Source: Pectobacterium carotovorum
GTDB lineage: Bacteria > Pseudomonadota > Gammaproteobacteria > Enterobacterales > Enterobacteriaceae
Assembly (NCBI GenBank): GCA_016415585.1
Contig: CP066552.1
Location: 3,906,001-3,970,000, forward strand
Direction: 5' to 3'
DNA: 64,000 nucleotides
This document shows positions 43,543-52,469 of this stretch, one piece after another. A model generated the notes under the pieces. It was not told where the DNA came from. It did not search any database and was given only the letters and a program-made list of their open reading frames with translations. Both the position numbers and the translations under genes were made by a program. The first letter of the stretch is position 1; every line of letters starts with the position of its first letter.

Positions 43543-44553
43543 TTAAATCAACGAGGCTTCTTTCAATTCGCTTTTCAGGTAAGCGTAGTATATCGGGGCA
43601 GCAATCACACCGGACAAGCCAAACGCCGCTTCAAACACCAACATCGCCAGCAGGATTTCCCACGCGTGCGCTTTGATCCTCGTCCCAACGATTTGTGCAT
43701 TCAGGAAGTATTCCAACTTGTGAATCAGCATCAAATACACCAGCGCGACCAGCGCAATCGGCAATGAAAGCGATAAGCCACACAGGAAAACGATCGAATT
43801 GGAGATCAGGTTACCAATCACCGGTAGTAGGCCAAAAACGAAGGTAAGCACCACCAGCGTTTTGGCAAACGGTAGATGAATGCCGCACAGCGGCAGAGCG
43901 CCAAGAATAAAAATGGCAGACAGCACCGTGTTAACCACAGAGATCTTAACCTGAGCAAAAACAATGTTGCGGAATGATGCCGACAGCAAGGTAACCCGCC
44001 GCAGTAACTCCGCTTTGAGTAACGGTTTCTCCTTGTCGTGATCGACGTTATACAGCGAGACAATCGCCCCAAGCACCATACCAATCAGCATTGTCAAAAA
44101 ACCATGCAGAAAATTTTTCCCCATGTTCTGCAACATCACAATATGCGCCTGAACCCATTGCAACAGCTCGTGCTGAAGCTCTTCAATACTGACCGGCAGA
44201 TACCCCGGTAAGTAGTGGGCGATCTGCTGTTGAATGTCATTGAGGATGTAGCCAATGCGAACATTGAAGGCCGCCGTATCTTTCATTTCCTGCATCAACA
44301 GCCCGACCAAACTGCCAAATAATAGACTTAACAGGCTGACGACCAGCGTGCTGATTACCGCGACCACCATCCAACGGGCGCGCTTACCGCTGATGACCCG
44401 TTGAAAGTAGGGCGTCAGTAAATTCACAATTTCATACACCAAAAAACCAGCAATAAAGCAGGCTAGCAGGCGTAAAGGCAGCAATATAAGCAGGCCACCC
44501 ATAATAAAGAAAAAGCTCAACAGGCGAGCTTGTTTCAGGTTCAGTAACTGCAT
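43543..44553 (-). CDS. AI-2E-family (PerM/YdiK-like) membrane permease
   Basis: A 336-residue inner-membrane protein of the AI-2 exporter/PerM family. There are two N-terminal helices (LLSFFFIMGGLLILLPLRLL and the following segment), a helix near 65-85, a soluble amphipathic middle region, and a C-terminal cluster of five helices with the family's FGLLPVIGNLISN and ending GLSGVIAAPIYYAYLK. Members export autoinducer-2, ions or other solutes. The substrate is not established for this one. Confidence 0.88.
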   Translation of the reverse strand: MQLLNLKQARLLSFFFIMGGLLILLPLRLLACFIAGFLVYEIVNLLTPYFQRVISGKRARWMVVAVISTLVVSLLSLLFGSLVGLLMQEMKDTAAFNVRIGYILNDIQQQIAHYLPGYLPVSIEELQHELLQWVQAHIVMLQNMGKNFLHGFLTMLIGMVLGAIVSLYNVDHDKEKPLLKAELLRRVTLLSASFRNIVFAQVKISVVNTVLSAIFILGALPLCGIHLPFAKTLVVLTFVFGLLPVIGNLISNSIVFLCGLSLSLPIALVALVYLMLIHKLEYFLNAQIVGTRIKAHAWEILLAMLVFEAAFGLSGVIAAPIYYAYLKSELKEASLI

Positions 44554-44722
44554 GATGACATCCCGTATGAAGAGGCAACACCGAGGATACTCTTTGTGGA
44601 GTATGCTACGCCTTTTTCGATGCTAACAGATTGATATATATGCGCCAGATTTACGTCTATTTTGCGAGTGATACAAACGAGGGATATTTTTGGTGTTTTA
44701 CCAGTGAAATACCAGCAGTGTT

Positions 44723-45670
44723 TTAGCTCGGCCGGATATCCACCCACCAGGAAAAACGCCGGGTCACCTTCACTGGCAGCGTCCAAGCAACAGCCTCAAG
44801 CAGGCGATCGGTTTCATGTAGTAGAAAAACGCCCGAAATCCGTAGCGTCGTTACCACAGAATCAACATGAAAATAGCCATTGTGATAGCGGGCAATTTCA
44901 TTAACAAACTGTCCTAGCGGCATGTTATCCGCGACCAGTTGTCCTTTGCGCCAGCTCTGGCGGAAGTTCTCAACGGGTGCGGGTTCACTGCACCTGCCGC
45001 GGGTAAAGATAACCTGCTGCCCTGCCGTTACCCGCCGCGCAGCGGGGACTGCCGTTTGTAGCAAAACCTCACCGCTAAAAACGGAAAGCACACTATGGGC
45101 GGACGTATAGCGCAGCGCTAATTGGCAGGAATGCGCAGAAGCGGCGAGATCGCCATGGGGCGTGGTTAACCGGGCTGCATGCGCCGTTTGGTTGTCCAGC
45201 ATCAATTCACCTTTGATCAACTGAAACGTCAGCGGCTGAGACAACGCGGGGTTGCCCTGCTGATTCAGTGCCGAATCCGTATTGAGCCAGACGGTTAGCC
45301 CCGTTTCGATGCTGAGCTCACGGTTTTCTCCCTTGCCCGTACGGTAATCGGCAGCATAGCTTTCCCACGGCAGACTAAAACCCGCGCCTCCGGTAAGGCT
45401 GACGATCGCCAACAGTTTGAGCATGCGCCGACGTTCCCCGCCCCGCTTACTCAGCACCGAAGAGGCTAACTGGCTATCTACCGCATGGAAACGGGCATGA
45501 ATCTGTTCAACCTGCTGTCAGGCAAGCTGGTGGGTTTCATCCTGATGTAACCATCGCTGCCATGCCTGACGCTCGTGTACAGAACAGTCTTCGTCATACA
45601 GCGTGGCATACCACTCGGAGGCGGCATAAAGAACATCTTTCGGAATAGAAGAAGTAATAGAGGAAATCAT
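44723..45670 (-). pseudogene. fecR-like anti-sigma regulator broken by an in-frame TGA
   Basis: Read from ATG 45670, the frame encodes MISSITSSIPKDVLYAASEW and continues as a DUF4880/FecR N-terminus up to HQDETHQLA. A TGA stop (45520-45518) follows, and then in the same frame QQVEQIHARFHAVDSQLASS, a membrane helix (LLAIVSLTGGAGFSLPW) and the periplasmic FecR domain to 44723. FecR family proteins normally have Trp at the stop position (A-W-Q-Q-V). One base change, TGG to TGA, therefore separates this from an intact 315-residue gene. FecR proteins sit in the inner membrane and pass a siderophore-receptor signal to an ECF sigma factor. Its ATG overlaps the stop of the sigma-factor remnant upstream. 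A shorter product could start at 45457 but would lack the cytoplasmic part. Confidence 0.9.
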
Positions 45671-46311
45671 AAGTCCTGACACAATAGACAATTCAGCATT
45701 GCCTGTGCCATATATTTTTTCACCATCCGCTCGGAAACGGCTAATTGTTCAGCAACCTGCCGGTTGAACTGGCGGGTATCGTGGCGGTTGATGCCCGGTT
45801 CGCCCAGCGATGTTTTATAGCCAACTTTACCGAACGGCGTGTTATGCAACGTACCGTACGGCAGCTTAAAGCCGTTGGTTGTGTCGGACTTCGTCTCCAT
45901 GTAGCTGGCTAATACGGTCAGTTCCGTGTCTTCTCCAAGGAACGTGACGCTCGGTGCCAGATAAAGACGCTTGCTCTTCGAGAAATCCATCTCACCCGAG
46001 GTGTCACGCGCTAGCGCAACAACCCGATACAGCACCGAGCCGTCATCGTTTAACGGACCCGCACTGTCGACGGCCAGATGGCGATAGTCGTTACCCGTCA
46101 CGACTGCCGGATCGTAAGAAAGTAATACACCAGCCTGTTGGGCAAATTGATTGAGCACCTGATTGAGCGGGCCAGACGATACCGTGTATTGCTGGACAGG
46201 AGCCACAGATGCCGCATAGACCGCTGCCATTGGCAGCACTGAGGCAAACGATGCCCCAAGTACCCCGGCGCGTAAAGTACGCGCTAACAGGTGGGTACGG
46301 AATTTAACCAT
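45667..46311 (-). pseudogene. Chimeric remnant: TonB-dependent receptor fragments fused to the tail of an ECF sigma factor
   Basis: A 214-codon open frame that is clearly composite. Residues 1-34 are a signal peptide. Residues 35-75 are the start of the secretin/TonB short N-terminal (signalling) domain (VQQYTVSSGPLNQVLNQFAQ). Residues 80-178 are pieces of a siderophore-receptor barrel (AGPLNDDGSVLYRVVALARD, KRLYLAPSVTFLGEDTELTV, PYGTLHNTPFGKVGYK). From about 181 the protein becomes the region 4 helix-turn-helix of a FecI-type sigma factor (RQVAEQLAVSERMVKKYMAQ). The plug, most of the barrel and most of the sigma factor are gone. Several in-frame deletions must have occurred. It cannot work as receptor or sigma factor. 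Confidence 0.88.
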
Positions 46312-47047
46312 TATTTATCCCCTATCGCATAAGAAACGCTTGTTTTCAGAAGCTATGCCAATTGAGAGAGTAAAAAGGGGAACCAGAAATCGAAAATAAT
46401 TAAAGTAATCCGTTATCAATCAGAAATATTAGGGAAAATACGTTGCCGCTATTGGTAAACCGATACGATGACTAATAAAAATTGACGTCGGATTTATCAA
46501 AACGTGCTATATCGCGATAAGCACGGCATCGGCTCAACTGCATCAATAATTAGACGAGCGTCTACTTATTCAGTTGTCATTCTTTAGGATTTAATGCGCT
46601 AAAAATAAAGAAAATTTACAGAGCTTATTATTCTTACTTAATAAATGGTGATGTCTAAAAGAATAATTCACGAGCAGGCGGGCAAAAAGTGGGGTGGCAA
46701 AGAGAAAAATATAATGAAATCGAAACGATTCGCTATCCATTTCAAACAAGCATATTATATGCAATAAAATAGTTATCCCTCTGTTTTTTCTTGATTTTTA
46801 ACACCATCCTGACTAATAAAAACACCTTTTATTCTTCATTTATGAAAAACCGATACTGCTTTATCAGTTCTACTGACCGTCAGCATATGTCAGAGAGTAA
46901 TCCACGCAATCGGTCGCTCTCGATTAAATGTAGTTAGATCAGTGCTAACAAATTTATTAATAACAACAATTTTTCTTCTGTCGTTATTTTTCACTGAAAA
47001 ACACACATCTCTATTCTTTCGGCCAGATAATCTACGACTATTCAAGC
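46312..47047. other. Long AT-rich intergenic region
   Basis: About 735 bases with no gene I can support. A short 10-base palindrome (TATCGCGATA, 46510-46519) lies within near-palindromic flanks. The region may be the eroded remains of the iron-uptake locus next to it. A plus-strand open frame at 46942-47133 has no ribosome-binding site or recognisable product. Confidence 0.5.
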
Positions 47048-47440
47048 TTATGACGCTAAATTTGTCGGCGACTCAACCGCATCCTGATTCAGGATCAGCA
47101 GAGAAAGCACCCGATTTTCAACGTTCAGCTTAGAAAAAGACAGCGTACTTAACTGCTTTTTTGTAAAGCCATCAGACAGCAGATCCGAGACCACACGCGT
47201 ACTCAACACGTTGGAATTCGTCATAAAGTCGTGATAAGCAAACTTCACGTTGATAGGGAGTACATCATCAATCGAGACGGGCGTATTCATTTCAGCACGT
47301 AATCCAAAATGGGCGTTGAAGGCAGAATTCGCGCAGACGACCTTACATTTCTCGTCAATCACCGCCACAGCACGCCGATCATTCTGAACTGGTTGAGAAA
47401 GCATGCCTAAAATCTCATTCCGGCCAAATATCAGACTCAT
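47048..47440 (-). CDS. Small single PAS-domain-like protein
   Basis: A 130-residue protein. Residues 20-100 look like one PAS fold: RRAVAVIDEKCKVVCANSAF, then NAHFGL, is the typical first strand and helix, and strands follow to LSFSKLNVENRVLSLLILN. No kinase, helix-turn-helix or GGDEF part follows, so it is either a stand-alone sensor/adaptor or a remnant of a larger regulator. GAGGAAAC lies just before the ATG. It is isolated, with more than 700 bases of non-coding DNA upstream of its start and beyond its stop. The assignment to PAS is from pattern only. Confidence 0.6.
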   Translation of the reverse strand: MSLIFGRNEILGMLSQPVQNDRRAVAVIDEKCKVVCANSAFNAHFGLRAEMNTPVSIDDVLPINVKFAYHDFMTNSNVLSTRVVSDLLSDGFTKKQLSTLSFSKLNVENRVLSLLILNQDAVESPTNLAS

Positions 47441-48024
47441 TGTTTCCTCTGCATCATGCTATGTAAAAAGATATCTCACAGCGCACCATACCCACGGCAC
47501 ACCATTGATAAGCAATCAACCTACCGGAATTTAAAAGGTTTCCGGACTAATAGTGTTCTTCCCCACCCCAGAAAATCACCTAATGAAAATAGTGAAATTC
47601 GCTAACCGGAACCGTTTACACGTTCTCAGGCTACCGGGACTCAAACATCTGCCGCCTTACTCTGCGTCAGTGATGTTGGGTATATCTATGTTATTTATTT
47701 TTGGAAACCGGATATTTCTGAATAAGACACAAAAATAACAATTAATTTTTCTTTTTATCGGCAGTTAACACACGACATCTTTACTCTTTTTAAGAAAAAC
47801 CTGCACCTGTGCTACAGAACCCACCTAGAGTGTAGATTATTCACACTTGTCTGCCCGTTGATAGTCAGATAAATCTATTTCATTAATAGCCTACATATAA
47901 TTAACAATTAGAACAAAATTTCAACTCATAGATCATAGTTGCACGCGCTAAATAGCTGCCGTATGTAGGAATATACTCTGAACAGGATTTTTACTATCGG
48001 CTGAATAAGCGGGATCTTTATGCC

Positions 48025-48077
48025 TTTTGATCGTAAAGGGCGATCAAAAACCTGATAACAATAGATATAATCTATTG
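48025..48077. promoter_or_regulatory. Two adjacent perfect palindromes upstream of acs
   Basis: TTTTGATCG (48025-48033) and CGATCAAAA (48041-48049) form a 9-base inverted repeat with a 7-base gap. Ten bases on, CAATAGATATAATCTATTG (48059-48077) is a perfect 8-base inverted repeat around ATA. They lie 260-315 bases before the acs start. They may be operators or a terminator/hairpin for an upstream transcript; the binding proteins are unknown. Confidence 0.45.
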
Positions 48078-48140
48078 AAAACAATGAATTGATCGTTAAT
48101 GACATTATAACAGCATAGATAACTCTGCTGACTTTCATAT

Positions 48141-48156
48141 TGTGACATACATCACT
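48141..48156 (+). promoter_or_regulatory. Candidate CRP site upstream of acs
   Basis: TGTGACATACATCACT matches nine of ten CRP consensus half-site bases (TGTGA-N6-TCACA). In E. coli acs is activated by CRP from tandem upstream sites, and a site about 190 bases before the ATG fits that scheme. Confidence 0.6.
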
Positions 48157-48340
48157 TATCGCGTTTTGGCTACCACTAAAAAACTGCCTGCTTTCTGAAC
48201 CAAAAGACTATCTTTTAAGTAACGCCTCATTGCTTTTCCTGCATTGCGTGATCAATCGCGCAAAAAAGAAACAAAGATAAGTTGTTAACTAGAATTAACC
48301 GTTATTTGACATAGCATTAACATGTTTAAGGAGAAGCGCT

Positions 48341-50302
48341 ATGACACAACATAATAAACACGCCATTCCCGCCGCCATTGCGGAAAATGCACTGATAAAT
48401 GCTCAGCAATACAAAAATATGTATCAGTTGTCCGTTGACGATCCTGCCGCCTTTTGGGGCGAGCAGGGAAAGATCGTCGATTGGATCAAACCCTATAAAA
48501 CGATCAAGAACACCTCATTCGACCCCGGTCACATCAGTATCCGCTGGTTTGAAGACGGTACACTCAATGTGGCAGCAAACTGCCTAGATCGCCATCTGGT
48601 CGAGCGTGGCGATCAAACTGCCATCATCTGGGAAGGCGATGACGCAACACAAAGTAAAAAAGTCACCTACCGTGAACTGCATCAGTCCGTGTGCCGCTTC
48701 GCCAATGTGCTGAAGTCACAGGGCGTCAAAAAAGGCGATGTCGTTGCTATTTATATGCCGATGGTGCCAGAAGCAGCCGTGGCAATGCTGGCCTGTGCCA
48801 GAATTGGAGCGATTCATTCGGTGATCTTCGGGGGCTTCTCTCCCGAAGCGATTTCTGGGCGTATCATCGATTCCAGCGCCAAACTGGTCATTACCGCCGA
48901 TGAAGGCGTACGCGCCGGACGTGTGATCCCGCTGAAGAAGAATATTGATGAGGCGTTAAAGAACCCGAACGTCACCACCATTACCAGCGTTATCGTTTTC
49001 CGCCGCACAGGTAAGATCAATGAATGGCAGGACGGACGCGATCTGTGGTGGCACGAGCTGGTTGAAAAAGCAGACGACCATTGCCCGCCAGAAGAGATGA
49101 ACGCGGAAGATCCGCTCTTTATTCTTTATACGTCAGGTTCGACGGGGAAACCCAAAGGCGTGTTGCACACCACTGGCGGCTATCTGGTTTATGCTGCACT
49201 GACCTTCAAATATGTCTTCGACTATCATCCCGGCGACATTTACTGGTGTACGGCGGATGTTGGCTGGGTCACGGGGCACAGTTACCTGCTTTATGGTCCG
49301 CTGGCATGCGGTGCGATTACGCTGATGTTCGAAGGTGTACCAACCTGGCCGGACGCCAGCCGCATGGCACAAGTGGTTGATAAGCACCAGGTCAATATTC
49401 TCTATACCGCCCCCACTGCGATCCGTGCGCTGATGGCGGAAGGTGATAAAGCGATTGAGGGTACATCGCGTGAATCGCTTAGGATCATGGGTTCCGTCGG
49501 TGAGCCGATCAACCCAGAAGCCTAGGAGTGGTATTTCAACAAAATCGGCAATGGCAAATGCCCTATCGTCGATACCTGGTGGCAGACAGAGACGGGCGGC
49601 TTCATGATCACCCCTCTGCCCGGCGCGATTGAGCCGAAAGCCGGCTCCGCGACGCGCCCGTTCTTCGGTGTACAGCCAGCGCTCGTCGACAACCTCGGCA
49701 ACCCGCAAGAAGGCACTGCGGAAGGCAATTTGGTCATCGTGGATTCCTGGCCGGGTCAGGCAAGAACCCTGTTTGGCGATCACGACCGCTTTGAGCAAAC
49801 CTACTTTTCTACCTTTAAAGGCATGTACTTCAGCGGGGACGGTGCCCGCCGTGACGAAGATGGTTATTACTGGATCACGGGCCGCGTTGACGACGTGCTG
49901 AACGTTTCTGGGCATCGTCTGGGGACGGCGGAAATCGAATCCGCACTCGTTGCACACCCCAAGATTGCCGAAGCAGCCGTGGTCGGCATTCCTCACCATA
50001 TGAAAGGGCAGGCCATCTACGCCTACATCACGCTGAATCACGGCGAAGAGCCATCCAGCGAGCTGTATACGGAAGTCCGCAATTGGGTGCGTAAGGAAAT
50101 CGGTCCGATTGCCACACCGGACATCCTGCACTGGACTGACTCTTTACCAAAAACGCGATCCGGCAAAATCATGCGTCGTATCTTGCGTAAAATCGCCGCC
50201 GGTGACACCAGCAATCTGGGGGATACCTCAACGCTGGCCGATCCTGGCGTCGTCGAAAAACTGCTCGAAGAAAAGCAGGCCATGAGTACCGCCTCTCAAT
50301 AA
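48341..50302 (+). pseudogene. acs: Acetyl-CoA synthetase gene with one in-frame TAG
   Basis: The full frame of 654 codons matches the length of Acs (about 652 residues). Motifs include the AMP-binding loop [60 protein letters not shown], and the acetylation-site region [13 protein letters not shown]. After EPINPEA the codon at 49523-49525 is TAG where Acs has Trp (A-W-E-W-Y); the frame then continues perfectly. The product would stop at 394 residues, missing the C-terminal lid and the catalytic Lys, and so should be inactive unless the amber codon is suppressed or is a sequencing error. GGAG precedes the ATG. Acs activates acetate to acetyl-CoA; yjcH and actP follow intact. Confidence 0.93.
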
Positions 50303-50426
50303 CCCCTGACCCACCGCACTCTTCATTCCCGTAAGCCATGACGTGGCTTGCGGGGATGCGGCTGGCGATAAATCAGGCGGTAACGTCGCGGCAAGACTCA
50401 ACCCTACAGATTACTGGAGACTTACG

Positions 50427-50738
50427 ATGAATGATGCCATTTATCAACGGATTGAAAGTCACCCCTTATTCAGAGAACTGGTCAACAAGCGACAGCGTTT
50501 TGCCGCTTTTCTTTCACTGATCATGCTGGTGCTTTATGTCGGCTTTATTCTGCTCATCGCCTTTGCACCTGGCTGGCTGGGAACGCCGATTGCTCCAGGT
50601 TCCAGCATTACCCGTGGTATTCCAATTGGCGTGGGATTGATTGCGATTTCCTTCATTCTGACAGGCGTTTATGTGTATCGCGCTAACGGTGAATTTGATC
50701 GTCTGACCAAGCAGTTACTGGATGAGGTAAAGCAATGA
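50427..50738 (+). CDS. yjcH: DUF485 inner-membrane protein YjcH
   Basis: A 103-residue protein with two membrane helices ([20 protein letters not shown] and [16 protein letters not shown]) and charged ends, the standard size of YjcH. It always accompanies the acetate permease and probably helps its assembly or function. The ATG at 50427 has GGAGA upstream. The stop overlaps the actP ATG by four bases. Confidence 0.93.
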   Translation: MNDAIYQRIESHPLFRELVNKRQRFAAFLSLIMLVLYVGFILLIAFAPGWLGTPIAPGSSITRGIPIGVGLIAISFILTGVYVYRANGEFDRLTKQLLDEVKQ

Positions 50739-52393
50739 AAATACGCTTTATGATGCTGTTCGGACTTTTGACGCTGCCAATGCTTGCATGGGCAGCAGAT
50801 GCACTCACGGGGGATGTCCAGCGCCAGCCGTTGAATATTCAGGCTATCGTGATGTTTCTGCTGTTCGTTGGCGGCACGCTGTATATCACCTACTGGGCAT
50901 CGAAGAAAACACGTTCACGCAGTGATTACTACACGGCAGGCGGCAACATCACCGGTTTCCAGAACGGACTGGCGATTGCAGGTGACTACATGTCCGCTGC
51001 ATCCTTCCTCGGTATTTCTGCGCTGGTCTACACCTCCGGTTACGACGGCCTGATTTATTCACTCGGCTTTTTAGTTGGCTGGCCGATTATTCTGTTTCTT
51101 ATCGCAGAGCGGCTACGTAACCTCGGGCGCTACACCTTTGCTGACGTCGCATCTTACCGTTTGCAACAGCGCCCGATCCGCAGCCTCTCCGCCTGTGGTT
51201 CGCTGGTGGTTGTGGCTCTGTACCTCATTGCGCAGATGGTGGGCGCGGGGAAACTCATCGAGCTGCTGTTCGGCCTCAACTACCATGTCGCGGTGGTGCT
51301 GGTCGGGATTCTGATGGTGATGTACGTAATGTTTGGCGGTATGCTCGCCACCACATGGGTACAAATTATCAAAGCGGTCCTGCTGCTGTTCGGTGCCACC
51401 TTCATGGCCGTCATGGTGATGAAATCCGTGGGGTTCAGCTTTGACGAGCTGTTCAAACAGGCGGTAGCAGTTCACCCAAAAGGGGCAGCAATTATGCGTC
51501 CTGGAGGACTGGTTTCTGATCCGATATCCGCGCTGTCTCTCGGGCTGGGCCTAATGTTCGGTACGGCCGGTCTGCCGCATATTCTGATGCGTTTCTTCAC
51601 CGTCAGCGATGCGAAAGAAGCACGAAAAAGCGTGTTCTACGCCACGGGGTTCATGGGCTATTTCTACTTCCTGACCTTCATCATCGGCTTCGGCGCTATT
51701 CTGCTGGTCAGCGCCAATCCAGCGTTTAAAGACGCGACAGGCGCGCTCATCGGTGGGAATAACATGGCAGCGGTGCATTTGGCCGATGCCGTCGGCGGCA
51801 ACTTCTTCCTCGGCTTTATCTCTGCCGTGGCCTTTGCCACCATTCTGGCCGTCGTTGCTGGGCTGACACTAGCAGGTGCGTCTGCCGTGTCCCACGATCT
51901 CTACTCTAACGTGTTCAAGAGAGGAAAAGCGACGGAGCGCAATGAGCTGAGAGTCTCAAAAATCACCGTACTGGTGCTGGGTGTGGTGGCTATTTCGCTC
52001 GGTATCCTGTTTGAGAACCAAAACATCGCCTTCATGGTTGGGTTAGCGTTCTCCATCGCTGCGAGCTGTAACTTCCCAATTATTATCATCTCCATGTACT
52101 GGTCTAAGTTGACTACACGCGGAGCGATGATTGGCGGTTGGGCGGGTCTGTTGACGGCTGTAATTTTGATGATATTGGGGCCGACGATCTGGGTGAAAAT
52201 CCTCGGTCATGCCACCCCTATTTATCCCTATGATTATCCAGCATTGTTCTCCATGCTGGTCGCGTTTATCGGTATCTGGTTCTTCTCCATCACCGATCGC
52301 TCCGAAGCCGGACAGCAGGAACGCGCACGCTTCCATGCGCAGTTTGTCCGCTCACAAACCGGCGTCGGCGCATCAAAAGGCAGTTCCCACTAA
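50735..52393 (+). CDS. actP: Acetate/cation symporter
   Basis: A 552-residue member of the sodium:solute symporter family. A cleavable N-terminal segment ([20 protein letters not shown]) is followed by about 13 membrane helices. The family signature [20 protein letters not shown] lies in the first core helix, and [20 protein letters not shown] and [20 protein letters not shown] in the middle. It imports acetate and other short-chain carboxylates for Acs. It is intact although acs upstream is broken, so acetate could still be used through AckA-Pta. Confidence 0.96.
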   Translation: MKIRFMMLFGLLTLPMLAWAADALTGDVQRQPLNIQAIVMFLLFVGGTLYITYWASKKTRSRSDYYTAGGNITGFQNGLAIAGDYMSAASFLGISALVYTSGYDGLIYSLGFLVGWPIILFLIAERLRNLGRYTFADVASYRLQQRPIRSLSACGSLVVVALYLIAQMVGAGKLIELLFGLNYHVAVVLVGILMVMYVMFGGMLATTWVQIIKAVLLLFGATFMAVMVMKSVGFSFDELFKQAVAVHPKGAAIMRPGGLVSDPISALSLGLGLMFGTAGLPHILMRFFTVSDAKEARKSVFYATGFMGYFYFLTFIIGFGAILLVSANPAFKDATGALIGGNNMAAVHLADAVGGNFFLGFISAVAFATILAVVAGLTLAGASAVSHDLYSNVFKRGKATERNELRVSKITVLVLGVVAISLGILFENQNIAFMVGLAFSIAASCNFPIIIISMYWSKLTTRGAMIGGWAGLLTAVILMILGPTIWVKILGHATPIYPYDYPALFSMLVAFIGIWFFSITDRSEAGQQERARFHAQFVRSQTGVGASKGSSH

Positions 52394-52404
52394 TCTTCCT
52401 CTCT

Positions 52405-52433
52405 CTGGCCCGCATTCGCGGGCCAGCTCTTCT
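52405..52433 (+). terminator. Terminator of the acs-yjcH-actP operon
   Basis: CTGGCCCGC-ATTC-GCGGGCCAG is a perfect 9-base-pair stem followed by CTCTTCTTT, 12 bases after the actP stop. Confidence 0.88.
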
Positions 52434-52469
52434 TTGAAACCCAAATGCCTCACATTGTTAAAACTGGAT

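Larger units (their letters stand above)
47441..48340. other. Long intergenic region upstream of acs
   Basis: About 900 AT-rich bases. It contains regulatory-looking palindromes (listed separately) and a CRP-like site upstream of acs. An open frame with a possible start at 47583 encoding about 51 residues with one hydrophobic segment has no ribosome-binding site and is not called. Confidence 0.5.

Noticed and set aside
46942..47133. Plus-strand open frame of 63 codons with a hydrophobic start
   Set aside because: No ribosome-binding site, overlaps the end of the PAS-like gene, and the downstream half is not protein-like.
47583..47738. Possible 51-residue membrane peptide upstream of acs
   Set aside because: One hydrophobic segment but no ribosome-binding site or supporting context; too weak to call.
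47926..48138. Minus-strand 70-codon open frame upstream of acs
   Set aside because: AT-rich by composition, overlaps the palindromes and has no recognisable features.
49133..50131. Long minus-strand open frame (332 codons) opposite acs
   Set aside because: It lies wholly antisense to acs motifs, has no recognisable domain and no ribosome-binding site, and is explained by codon bias of the true gene.
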